The position numbers and the translations under genes were made by a program. Of a stretch of DNA of 64,000 bases, positions 10,381-20,487 are shown piece after piece. The notes under the pieces were generated by a model, which saw only the letters and a list, made by a program, of their open reading frames with translations, made no database searches and was not told the origin of the DNA. The stretch's first letter is position 1. Every line of letters starts with the position of its first letter. Origin of the DNA: Pollenia angustigena (Eukaryota > Arthropoda > Insecta > Diptera > Polleniidae); contig OV884059.1 of NCBI GenBank assembly GCA_930367215.1, positions 71,271,393 through 71,335,392 on the forward strand, given 5' to 3'.

Positions 10381-11598
10381 CTATACTGGGCATAGACCGG
10401 CTATAAGTTGTCTCCATCTTTGTCGACGTGCTGCTATATCTCTGAGCTCCTCGATGGTGTTGAAGGTTCTTCCCAGACTATAGGATATGGATTTAATTTC
10501 CTGTAGGGTTGATCGTCGCCAGGTAGTTTTGGGCCATCCTCATTTTCTACTTCCTCGTGGGTTGTAAACAAGAGCGTGGTGGGCATTTTTTTCAGGTGGT
10601 TTTAGAAGTGTATGCCCTATCCAACCAAATTTTCTCTTTCGAATTTCTACGTTAATATCACCCATCTCAGATCTGTACCATAGCTGTTCGTTGCTTATTG
10701 TGCGAGGCCAAAATATTTTAAGAATTCTTCGAAGGCTACGATTAACGAAGACCCTAAGTTTGTTTTGTATTTTTTCCGTTACAAACCAAGTTTCGCATCC
10801 GTAAATAAGCACGGAGAGAACACATGCTTTGAATATATGTATTTTGGGTTTGACGCTGTACGTGCTTAAGTTCCATACTCTGTGAAGTTGTGTAAATACA
10901 CCAATTGCTATTTTGATGCGGCTTTCCACGTCTTCGACAGTTCCTCCGCCCTCTGTGATAATGCTACCCAGGTACTGAAACCTTTCTACCCATTGAACCT
11001 GTGTGTGTAGAAGATTTAATGGGTCAGTTATTATGGTGTTTATTCGCATCTCCTTTGCTTTGTCTATATTTATTCTGAGTCGTACTTTATTGGATTCTAA
11101 AGATAGGTCATTTACCTTGCCTTGCATGTCACAGAGTCTGTGGGATAGTTCGCATTTATCATCCGCATAATCAAGTGATTCCAATTAAATTTCTGGTTGG
11201 AGCGGATTCCATACAATTCCTCTTGGCTTCTCCTGGTTCGCGCGGCGGGAGACTGCATCCATTACAATAAGAAAGAGCAAGCAGCCCTGTCTTACGCCTG
11301 ATATGGTGTTAAAGGGTTCAGACATTTTACCTTCGTGAAGAACTGTGCTTTGGAAACTTGCATAGCTGCTGCGTATTATAGAAGTAACCCCCATATTCTT
11401 CAGTTCGGCCCAAATACATTCTCTATGGATAGAGTCGAATGCTTTTTCGTAATCGATGAACAGCATATATAAAGGAGATCGCAATTCTGCGGCTTGCTCA
11501 ATTATTATCCTGAGGGTGTTAATTTAATCGACACATGATCTACCACTTCTGATTTAAACATTCCGCGATGCTGATTTTTAGTATACAATTCTAGTTGT
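10381..11598 (-). pseudogene. LINE reverse transcriptase, degenerate 3' part
   Basis: Minus-strand remnant of a non-LTR retrotransposon polymerase. In order: a frameshifted GRSCVD..INTLRIIIEQ, FIDYEKAFDSIHRECIW (RT motif A, catalytic D), GVRQGCLL (motif B), LESLDYADD (motif C, two catalytic D), FQYLGSIITEGGGTVEDVE, YGCETW, then after a frameshift GRPKTTWRRSTLQEI and RQRWRQLIAGLCPV with the stop at 10381-10383. Defects: an in-frame TAA immediately before LESLDYADD, a short deletion after GVRQGCLL, frameshifts near 11490 and 10540. The endonuclease half is missing. YADD with the RGRPK..TWRR tail fits RTE- or CR1/L2-related LINEs rather than Jockey; the clade is not settled. Confidence 0.8.
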
Positions 11599-11659
11599 AA
11601 AATTGTATATAACAACTAGAACTGTATACTAAAAATCAGCATCGCGGAATGATTAAATC
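11551..11659. repeat. 48-bp-arm inverted repeat at the LINE 5' break
   Basis: Left arm 11551-11598 is the most 5' LINE coding sequence (minus strand QLELYTKNQHRGM in one frame). Right arm 11612-11659 is its reverse complement with 2 mismatches in 48. The spacer is 13 bp. Beyond the arms the right side is unrelated to the LINE. Confidence 0.85.
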
Positions 11660-12619
11660 TATCATTTGAACTTAACAATATAGTCCAGATCGGTTTTCAA
11701 AGCACTGATTGCTTTTCATCTGGAAAAAGCCAAAATAACAGTTATGTAAATTAGTTCTCCAAGGCATAATTGTTGACCAATGTAAGCCAGCTTTATTTTA
11801 ATTTTTAGATATTTTTCTTAATGCCCGTTGTACATCAAGATCTTGGTCTCAGACCCCATAATGTAAATATGGTAAGTCGTTTTGGCTTTTTGCTAGTTTG
11901 AAAACAATTTTTAATTTAAGGAATATGTTTTTTGAATTAAGATTAAATGAAAGTAGGGGTTTTTAATACTAAAGTTACATTTGGACCAAAAATATAGTGT
12001 GGTAAACTAAATCGTCTTTTCAAATTCTATTAGAACCACTCAATAACAGTTCGTAGAAAAGCTTATAATAACATAACTTCCTTATAAATGTCGGTACCAG
12101 GGTTTAAAAAAACTGCAGTCGAAACCAAAAACCGTCGAACAAAAAACGAAAATTGGTGTACAACATTTCACTTTTTGTGTGGGTTTGTTTACACTATCAT
12201 CATAATGAATCAGAAGAAAATGCAACAGCTTTTTGGCCAATGACAAATGAAGAAGTTGTAGAAACTGCAGTTTATTAAACGCTGGTCGGTTCTGATATAA
12301 AATTTGGCGAGAAATAATTCTAGATATTAAGATAATATTTTCTTTAAATTATTTTAATGTAGGAAGGAATTTTGCCCTTTGCATTTTAGGTGCCGATATA
12401 TGAATATGAATATACCTTTTTTGGCGGAAACATGAAAACACTTGCGAAAATGTTTCTGTAAATACAGTCGCATTGGGTCGGCCAAGATCGACTTTACTTT
12501 CTTCCTTGTCTTGTATTTAAAATACCTATTGTTTTTGGTTATTTGTAAAAAATTAATAACTTTTCTAATATAATTTTATTTTTCTTTTTAGGACTAAAAA
12601 TAATATAAATCTGGGAGAT
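11660..12619. other. Non-coding DNA
   Basis: Nothing recognisable as gene, RNA or mobile element on either strand. Confidence 0.45.
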
Positions 12620-12928
12620 TAATTATGGAAGGTTACAACGTTATCCAAAAATCATAAAACTTTATTTTGAACATCATCGATCAATAATTCAAGCTCAACG
12701 AGCCTATCGTCGTCATTTTAATGTGCGGAATTCACCCTCCAAATCAATGATTAGACGCTTAGTGACACGTTTCAGTGAGGGATCTTCCACGAAGCGGAAG
12801 AACAAGTTCTGTAATAAGTGAAGCAAATATTCAACGCGTTCATATTAGTGTCAAGAAGAGTACTGAAACATCTACTCGAAGGCGCTATGCTGGGCTGCAA
12901 ATGTCACGGAGGTCTTTACACAGAATAT
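12620..12928 (+). pseudogene. mariner-type transposase N-terminal remnant
   Basis: Fragments read as the helix-turn-helix DNA-binding region of a mariner/Tc1-type transposase (the DUF4817-like domain common in insects). One frame gives KLYFEHHRSIIQAQRAYRR, HFNVRN and MIRRLVTRFSEGSS. After a +1 shift near 12775 another gives RDLPRSGRTSS, SEANIQRV, TSTRRRYAGLQMSRRSLHRI. A stop precedes IIKLYFEHH. The DDE/D catalytic half is absent: the text stops where the Jockey LINE poly-A begins (about 12929), so the LINE probably inserted here. I could not find the second half on the other side of the LINE. Confidence 0.75.
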
Positions 12929-15790
12929 TTTTTTTTTTTTTAATTTATTTTTATTATTGAATCTTTCTTATCAAAATTTACAATATGTATTCAAATCTTA
13001 ATTCTACTTGTTGTTTATTAGTTGTTACCAGTGTAACCACTAACTGCTGTATTCAAATTTTAAAAATGTCTTCTAGTAAGGCTCAAAGTATCGGTTCTTT
13101 TTAGCCTCTGGTGACCTTCGAACTGAAGCAAACCCCGAGCGAGGTAGTTAGGGTGGACCATTAGTTTATCGATGTAGCTTATTGAATATTTTTTAATTTC
13201 CTCCTGGAAAGTGGGGACGTTGAGATCTCTGTGGATAATTTCATTACGTATATACCATGGGGCGCAGACAATTAGCTTTTGGATGTTAGATGCGCATGCA
13301 GTACCCCATAATTGGATGCCATATGTCCATATTGGTTTTATGATGGACTTGTATAAGAGAATTTTGTTGTCTAAGGACAAGTTTGAGTTTCGACCGAGAA
13401 GCCAATGTAGTTGAGCTGCTTTAAGTTTCATAGCCGTTATTTTCGCTTCAATATGACGCGACCAGGTCAAGCGTCTATCTATATGAATTCCCAAGTACTT
13501 AACATGGTTTTCTACCGGAACAGTGATGTTATTTATTTTTACAGCTGGGCACGTTTGTCTTCTGAGCAGGAAAGTTAAGTGAGCACATTTAGCCGGGTTA
13601 ACCTTTATTCTCCATTTTTCTAGCCAGGCCTCTAGTTCATTGATGTGGGACTGCAGATTTTGCGATGCGACTTTTGGGTCATGGTTAACGCTAATAAATG
13701 CTGTGTCGTCTGCAAATGTAGAGGTATGCGTGCTCAGGTTTGTTGGCATATCCGCTGTGTATATTATATATAGAAGCGGTCCTAATATGCTGCCTTGGGG
13801 AACACCAGCAGAAATTTTCTTGAGGGGGGAGTATTTATCTTGCGACCTTACTATGAATGTTCTGCCTGTTAGATAGCTCTCCAGAAGCTTGTGAGTGTTT
13901 TGAGGAAGCATTCGTGTTATTTTGATGAGTAGCCCATCATGCCAAACTTTGTCAAAAGCTTGGGAAATGTCTATAAACAGGGCTGAGCAGTATTGCTTTT
14001 TCTCAAACGCCGATCTAATAAGGGTGACAATTCTATGCACTTGTTCTATTGTACCATGTTTCGCTCTGAATCCGAACTGGTGGTCCGGGATGATGTCGTG
14101 TTCATTTAGATGAGGAGTTATGCTTAAAACGAATATTTTTTCGAAAAGCTTCGATAGGATTGACAATAAGCTTATCGGTCTGTACGACGCAACCTGGCTA
14201 GCATCTTTTCCTGGCTTGGGAATCATAACAATTATAGACCTCTTCCATGAGGATGGGAAGTATCCGACTCTTAATATAGCGTTAAAAATGAGCAGCAAGA
14301 TTCTGGAAGCAGACGATGGTAGGTTTCTTATCATTGACCCTGTGATGCGGTCAGGTCCGGGAGATTTTCGAATATTCACTTTTTCTATTGCAGATTTTAC
14401 TTGAGTTATGTTAAATTTTAATGGATGGTTTACCTTATCAGGAATGATTGGACGACAGGAACAAGTATGTGCATCATGTGGCGTGAAAACTTTCTCAAGG
14501 TGGCACGCGAAAGCGTTTAATTTTTCATGTGTGTTTTTGGCCCAAGTGCGGTTTTCCAGTCTTAATGGAGATTCTTGGGTTATAGGGCATTTCATATGCC
14601 GTACAGCCTTCCATAAGCTATAATTGGTGTTTTTTGTGGCGTCTAGGCTGTTTAGATAGCCTTCTATTGCGGACTCGTGGTTCTGTCTCAATTTGTTGCG
14701 AAGTGTGGTCAGGCATAATTGTAGTTGGGCCTTAGCGGTTGGGGAACGACTGTTTTGCCATTGTCTTCTTAACTTCCTTTTTTCTCTGATAAGGGCCTCT
14801 ATATCCGTCGATGTATTGTAAGGAGTACGTTTAATTGTCCGCTTGATTGGGGTTGCATTTCTTGCTGCAGTATCCAAGACTTCTGTAAATCGGTCGACAG
14901 CTATTTGGATGTCAGATGAATTTTTTAGGGGAATGCACTGTGATAGGTGAGAGCTCACATACATTTTATACTTTAACCAATTTGTGTTTCTGTTTGGATA
15001 GGAAATAAAGTTTGCAGCTGCAGCGTCAGAGTTACCTTTTAAAATGAGGATTGAAGGTGAATGATCAGACGAAAGATCATAGGAGGAACTAACTAGTACC
15101 TGATCGCGCTTGATGTTTTTAATTACAGCAAAGTCAATAAGGTCTGGTAGCTTATTGAAGTCGGTTGGCCAATAGGTAGGCTTACCACTCGATACCACAT
15201 CAAAATTATTTGCAGTTACGGTATTGTATAGCTGATTACCTCTAGGACTAATAAGTCTGGAGCCCCAATATGTATGTTTAGCGTTGTAGTCGCCAGCAGC
15301 AATGAATTTCTGGCCCAATGTGGAGAAGAAGTTGAGAAATTTATCGTTTACAATTTTGTGCCTTGGGGGACAATAAACGGATGTTAACGTTAGATTGAAA
15401 TCAGTAAGATTTATAGATGTGGCCTGGATACAATCTTCTTCGTACTCTGGCAATGGCAAGTGTCTGATGTGTTTGTGCACAATTATGGCTGTGCCACCAC
15501 AGGCTCGTCCGCTGGGATGTTTTGTGTCATACGTAAGGTATCCATTTACCCTAAAGCAGTTTTTATGATTAAAGTGTGTTTCAGAGACAGAATATGTTTT
15601 AAAGAGAAATTTACATATTTTTGCATACAAAGTGCAGTTAGTGCAACAATTAAAGCCAGCAGATTCCCAACAACGAATTTATGCAGTTCGCTTGCAAGTT
15701 CTTCGTGGCTTTTGCCCCACCCTGTTTTAAGAACCGGCTATACTAATAGTTTAACAAGAACTATTTTTGTGTCACGTAACGTCACCTTTC
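12929..15790 (-). mobile_element. Jockey-clade non-LTR retrotransposon, 5'-truncated
   Basis: Spans a minus-strand polymerase ORF, a short 3' UTR and a poly-A tail (poly-T at about 12929-12942 on the plus strand). At the 5' side, minus-strand text from about 15735 reads KTGWGKSHEELASELHKFVV then a leucine-rich NLLALIVALTALC run. This resembles the C-terminal end of a Jockey-type ORF1 (inference). The rest of ORF1 and the 5' UTR are absent. The left (3') end directly abuts a mariner transposase remnant. I could not define a target-site duplication. Confidence 0.8.
13060..15630 (-). CDS. Jockey-clade endonuclease/reverse transcriptase (ORF2), nearly intact
   Basis: About 856 residues open without a stop. 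Residues 16-20 SETHF, 113-119 GDYNAKH and 187-192 SSDHSP are endonuclease motifs of the APE type, which nicks target DNA. Reverse transcriptase motifs follow: SPGPDRI near 423, FGFRAKHGTIEQ near 519, FIDISQAFD at 552-560 (catalytic D), GVPQGS at 609-614 and FADD at 639-642 (catalytic DD). The C-terminal KYLGIHIDRRLTW..H region matches Jockey relatives. Oddities: no ATG at this boundary, the N-terminal WNxNG endonuclease motif is missing or degraded to WESAG, and about 10 residues are deleted around WGTACASNIQKLIV compared with the copy at 41.5 kb. Probably inactive but young-looking. Confidence 0.9.
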   Translation of the reverse strand: MYAKICKFLFKTYSVSETHFNHKNCFRVNGYLTYDTKHPSGRACGGTAIIVHKHIRHLPLPEYEEDCIQATSINLTDFNLTLTSVYCPPRHKIVNDKFLNFFSTLGQKFIAAGDYNAKHTYWGSRLISPRGNQLYNTVTANNFDVVSSGKPTYWPTDFNKLPDLIDFAVIKNIKRDQVLVSSSYDLSSDHSPSILILKGNSDAAAANFISYPNRNTNWLKYKMYVSSHLSQCIPLKNSSDIQIAVDRFTEVLDTAARNATPIKRTIKRTPYNTSTDIEALIREKRKLRRQWQNSRSPTAKAQLQLCLTTLRNKLRQNHESAIEGYLNSLDATKNTNYSLWKAVRHMKCPITQESPLRLENRTWAKNTHEKLNAFACHLEKVFTPHDAHTCSCRPIIPDKVNHPLKFNITQVKSAIEKVNIRKSPGPDRITGSMIRNLPSSASRILLLIFNAILRVGYFPSSWKRSIIVMIPKPGKDASQVASYRPISLLSILSKLFEKIFVLSITPHLNEHDIIPDHQFGFRAKHGTIEQVHRIVTLIRSAFEKKQYCSALFIDISQAFDKVWHDGLLIKITRMLPQNTHKLLESYLTGRTFIVRSQDKYSPLKKISAGVPQGSILGPLLYIIYTADMPTNLSTHTSTFADDTAFISVNHDPKVASQNLQSHINELEAWLEKWRIKVNPAKCAHLTFLLRRQTCPAVKINNITVPVENHVKYLGIHIDRRLTWSRHIEAKITAMKLKAAQLHWLLGRNSNLSLDNKILLYKSIIKPIWTYGIQLWGTACASNIQKLIVCAPWYIRNEIIHRDLNVPTFQEEIKKYSISYIDKLMVHPNYLARGLLQFEGHQRLKRTDTLSLTRRHF

Positions 15791-16969
15791 GTTAGCTTCT
15801 CTCACTTCACTCTCACTTTGACTTAAGTCAATCCTAATGACTCAATTTAATGGCAGTTTGTCAATTTATTGTTTACCGGCAAAAATTGCTAATAAGTTAC
15901 GAAAGCATAGCTCTCAACTATCGAAAAGATACCTACCCTACGGCCTTTTTCATGGTGCATCTTAACGACTGGGTGACAAACAATGAGTTTACCAACCGCC
16001 CCCCGAGTGTGAGTGCAACCAACACATTCATGTAGCAAGATTTTACACTTCCCTTGTTAAGTATCTGGCCTTGTAAAAATGCTAGAAGCATCTGCTGATC
16101 TGCAATAAATTCTACGAATAATCCTCTCTCAGCCTTAGCTCTCTCCCATAAGTGGTAAAAAGTCAGCCCTTTAGTGGGATTTTCAGGATTTACCTTTCGT
16201 TATCGTTAACTAACGAATTTTAACCAATTTAGGCATAATTTTTATCGTTAAACAGTTGCAGAATTTCAGTACAGATCCTCTCATATTTAAGACATGCCTT
16301 TTATTACTTAAGCTTCAAGGCAGAGTTTCGCAAACAGGACTATAGGATTTTTCATTAAAAAATATGAACTACTTTACACTAATATTTGTATAATTTTTGA
16401 TAAATTTTTTGTGGAAAAAGAAGTGGAAGAAATCGATTTTTTTTTATTGTTGTTGTTCTCAAAGCTTTATTGCTGTTTTCGTTTTCGTTTTCGTTGTTGT
16501 TATTGTCTTTTTCCAAGTGTTTAAAAATAAATTCAATTAAAATTCCGTTACAAAAGTGGATCAATTTTATCAAATTGAAAATTGTTTAATCGATACTGAG
16601 CTGATATTTTTAGACTTGACTCAAAACGTGCAACAAACATCGTTTGCATATAAAAAAAAACAACAACAACATTGAATAAAATAAAATCATAAAAAAGAAT
16701 CAAATAATAAAAAATGTTACATTTTTTAATAACACTTCAACATCAAAATCAACTTTATTTTTAAACTAAATTGTTGTCTATAATTAAAATACACAATTTA
16801 TTGTTTTGCAACGAACGTGTGTGTCTGCTATTTTTAGCAAATATTTTCCATTTTCAATTAATATCAAAAAAAAAAACAAATAATTATATTTTCAATCAAA
16901 ATTAAATGTGTCGTTTTAATTTAATATTGTACAAATGAAAGGTTGGTGAACATATTTTCAAACAATATA
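15791..16969. other. Non-coding DNA
   Basis: AT-rich sequence with a TTTTCG-type run near 16475-16495. No gene or mobile element recognised. A plus-strand 61-residue open frame (15850-16035) has no similarity I can name. Confidence 0.45.
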
Positions 16970-17094
16970 CCCCTTTATGCAAAAAAGCTAAAGTTTACAT
17001 TAGTTAACCAACACATATAAACCCATACACTTTTGCTGGGCTTAATGTGTGGATTAACTAATGAGAACTTTAACTTTTTTTTGCATAAGCGGGT
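16970..17094. mobile_element. Small TA-flanked foldback MITE
   Basis: Arms of about 47 bp, starting CCCCTTTATGCAAAAAAGCT and ending AACTTTTTTTTGCATAAGCG followed by GGT. The inner parts pair as CATTAGTTAACCAACACAT with ATGTGTGGATTAACTAATG. TA lies at both borders (16968-16969 and 17095-17096). Non-coding. Confidence 0.65.
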
Positions 17095-17810
17095 TAATAT
17101 GTTAGTTTTTTAACCCTTTATTGTCTAGATTCCAAATTAAACATGTATGAAAATTTCCATCTCTTAATTTTTAATTAAAAATATTTGAACAACTTTTCAA
17201 AGTCTGCTAGAAATAATGCAAATTCCAACTCGTTTTATTAGTCACACAAATCATACACTTTTTCCATGCCAAGGCCTTAATCATGTCATTCTTATTCTCA
17301 GTATTACATGGAAACAAGTGAAACTCAAACTCTAGACAAATTCTATGAATAATCAATCATCTAGTTTCAATAATCTAGTCACCCTGAATACTAAAAGCAA
17401 AAAAAGAAGAAGTAAAGCGAAAAAAAAGAAAGGCAAAAAAATCACACAACTTCTTTTTCATCTAAATAAGCATGTAAAAAAAAAAAAAGATAAATGTATA
17501 AAATTAAAAATTCTTAACATGTCCTTTCGATTTCTATTTCAAGTGAACACACACACAAATCAGGCGTCATCAGCAGCAGCAACAACATCATTAGAAGTAG
17601 CAACAACTGCAACACTAGAAGAGGAAAAAAAGTCAAGACCAAAGTAAGAAATAAATCTAAAAATGAAAACGCGTTTGCATGATGTACTTGTATATGCGTA
17701 CTTTGCACAGTGGGCCGGATGTGATACAAAGTTAAGGTTATTTATACAACTTGCACTATGTCGGAACTTTCTAAACAAAAACAAATCATTTTATTTTTGT
17801 TACTCTCACA
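17095..17810. other. Non-coding DNA
   Basis: No recognised feature except a GCAGCAGCAACAACA-type simple repeat near 17573-17590 and A-rich runs. Open frames across the simple repeat are repeat translation. Confidence 0.45.
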
Positions 17811-17966
17811 GAAATGAATGAGCGAGTAGTCACATTTTTCATTTTGGTGTTAAGAAAATGATAGAAAAAAATGACCGAATGTGACCGAAAACTTTATTTC
17901 GGTCATTTCTTTCTATCATTTTCTTAACACCAAAATGAAAAATGTGACTACTCGCTCATTCATTTC
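17811..17966. repeat. Near-perfect 69-bp-arm palindrome
   Basis: Left arm 17811-17879 begins GAAATGAATGAGCGAGTAGT. Right arm 17898-17966 is its reverse complement with one mismatch in 69. The 18-bp loop contains GTGACCGAAAA, a partial echo of the arm end. No flanking duplication was found. A transcript would fold into a long hairpin. Confidence 0.9.
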
Positions 17967-19276
17967 TTGTAGGGAAGAAAATAAAAATAAAAGGCTGCCA
18001 GACTATTATATTTGCATAAGACGCTATACTAAAATATTTTAACCACTTCATCTACACAAGCCATCCGATTGTTCGTATACATATAATATCTCAAATTTCA
18101 TACATAAAAATACCAGAATAGAAATAATTCTTTTTGTATTATAACGTGGCTCATCAAAAATAGCCAACAAAATCGCCAACTATTTTATAAATCAAATCGA
18201 AATTAAGCACTGCTCAGGAGCGAATCCTGAAAGTTTTTAGGGTTCTATACGAAGATTAGGGTCAAACGAGGGCTTTGTGAGAAGGCTCCTTAAAGTTGGT
18301 GATTGAAACGTTGAAAACGTCGGGAAGGCAAATATAGAAAATTAGAGACATTATTCCGCACAGATTAATCTCAAAGGCAAAAGAAGTAACAAAATTTATC
18401 TTTCCCTTCGTTAAAAATTACTGAGGTTTTTAAAAAAGCACTTTGTTCCACACGAATTGAAGTCTAAAGTAAGTAGGCAATAGTTTTGGCAGCAGAATCT
18501 GATCTTTCAAATAAGAAAGAAATGTTTTTAAGTTCGGAAGATAATTGCATGAAGATCTGTACATGATGGCCCTTTTTCTAACTATATTGCTTATAAAACT
18601 AATAAATATGCCGATTAGGGCTATAACCAAATTTTTGGCATAGTACCACGGAGTGGCTAAGAATGTTTTAGTAATGAAAACACCTGTCTCCCGTCGTTTT
18701 GCAAAAAAAAACCTCAAAAAGGGAAGCAAATTTCTAAAACCTTCCAAGAAAGCAGTGGATAAATTCCGAAATAATATTTAAGTTATACGTATAGGAATAT
18801 ATGTATATAAATATAAGTTGTATATTTTTTAAAATTTCCCAATCCCTGCGTGAACTTTGTTAACAGTCCAAAAAAGTTATCATAGCTTTTATAAATGTCT
18901 TGTAATGTTCCACACGACTATACTATGCCGTTTTTGATATTCGCAAAAAGTGTGAAAAAGTTAAAATGCCGATACTACATAACTTTGGGGTTGTGGGTTT
19001 ATAGGCCATGTCACAGAGTACAATTCCGTTCGGAATGATTCCGTTCGGAATTGAAGAAAACATATTTGTTTGTTGATGGAAAGTGTGTTTTGATAGTTTT
19101 ATGGCCTTTCAGATACAGACAACTCCCATACCGTATCGTACCGAAATAAAATTGTGCATGAAAAGCTAAAGGATTTGAAAAAAATATATAATTGCAGATA
19201 GTAAAAGTACTAACCATTCTTTTGATGTACTTTTAGGAGATATAAAACCCTTAAGTCCATTTTTTAATTGATATAA
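17967..19276. other. Non-coding DNA
   Basis: No gene recognised. ATTCCGTTCGGAAT occurs twice in tandem at about 19022-19052, a short palindromic repeat. The 105-residue minus-strand open frame at 18430-18747 has no recognisable domain. Confidence 0.45.
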
Positions 19277-20487
19277 AACAGGTTAGAGTGCTTTATTCGA
19301 CTGTGCCGAATCTTTGATATCCAGCACCCACAGTTAGAATATTTCAGGCAAATTATGGACCGATCTTAACGAAATTAGACAGTATGATTTCTAGTCATAT
19401 GGAACGAATTCGTGCCCAATCTAATATCAAAATCTGCATTCCGCCACTATTCATGTTAATTTTTGTAAACAAATTATCAGTTTTTGACGGCGGTTGTTCA
19501 CATTTTTGGCCAACTTCACCAATTCTATTTAATTATCAATTCATATTGTTACGTTTCTGCCTTTTAATAACTTTTTGGTTTATTTCCTTTATAATAAACC
19601 TCTTGAGTTCTTTATTGCACTTTAAATAAAACTAAATAATCACAACACTTTAAACACTGTTTGCAGTTTACACAACTTTATTTAGTACTTAGTCACTTTA
19701 AGAACCGTAATTTATAGCTTTTATTCACAACCAACTATAATTTTCTCAGCGTGATACGTTATTGACAAAGTCTGAACTTAGAATGATCTCATTATGCTAG
19801 CCGCCGCAAGTATTTATACTCTAGAAAGTTCGCCGCAAAATAGCTACTTACTCATCTATAGTTACTATCTATATGGCTGAATTAATTTAGTTATAAGGCA
19901 TCATCAACTAAGGCATACTTTTAGGCCGTTACCATAAATTGAGATAACTTAATAACGAGCATTCGAGTATTTACAGTGGGGTTGAAGTACAATTATGCAC
20001 AACAATTTTAACATTACATCTGTACATTGATTTTTACACTAGAAGTGTGCATAACCTATACAATAACAATTTTAACTTATAAAATAACTTACAAATACTT
20101 AATAACTAATCAATACAAGATAACTAATAAATTAATTTAATTCTTAACTAAAGTTACTTTCGTAACAATATTAAAACATAGTTTTTCATTTATATGAGTT
20201 TATTTTTGTTTGACATGAAAAACGAATTTAAACATAAATTGATATTAAAATATATTGGTGAAATCGGTCATTAGATTCATAAATCTTATTCAACTTTCTA
20301 GTTTGACAATATTGGTGTCATTGGTTCTTTTTCTCCGAAAGAGAGCGTGTTTTCAACAGACGGACAGACAGAAGGACCCAGTATATAAAGGTATATCTAA
20401 ATGGGGTCTTAGATAAATATTAAAAAATATCCAACGGAATGAGATACTTAGTATACCCTTTTCACAACTTGTTGCGAAGGGTATTTA
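19277..20487 (+). repeat. Dispersed hairpin-headed repeat, split by a solo LTR
   Basis: Starts AACAGGTTAGAGTGC followed by TTCGACTGTGCCGAA and a GATATCC..CACCC stretch. It ends with a run of GACGGACAGAC, CCCAGTATATAAAG, GGGGTCTTAGAT and AACTTGTTGCGAAGGGTAT. This head-to-tail order recurs at 32.9, 34.3, 34.7, 35-37, 62.9 kb and in reverse at 23.4 and 52-53.7 kb. No protein is encoded. The solo LTR at 19547-20167 interrupts it. Confidence 0.75.
19547..20167 (-). mobile_element. Solo LTR (Gypsy-like), minus orientation
   Basis: Ends are TGTTACG and CGTAACA, a 7-bp inverted TG..CA terminus. ATAT flanks both sides (19543-19546 and 20168-20171), a 4-bp duplication. On the minus strand there is a TATA-like GAGTATAAATACTTGCG (near 19820), then AATAAA-type signals toward the far end (for example CAATAAAGAAC), giving a U3-R-U5 order. 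No internal region or second LTR is present, so this is what remains after LTR-LTR recombination. Length 621 bp. Confidence 0.7.

Noticed and set aside
12920..15597. ACAGAATAT shared near the LINE 3' junction (about 12920) and at 15588 as a target duplication
   Set aside because: The second occurrence lies inside the endonuclease coding frame (TYSVSETHF), so the match is probably chance. Real 5' sequence continues past it.
15460..15795. 111-residue plus-strand open frame
   Set aside because: Antisense to the start of the Jockey ORF2 and the upstream ORF1-like tail; no independent domain. The same reasoning removes the plus-strand frames at 13211-14623.
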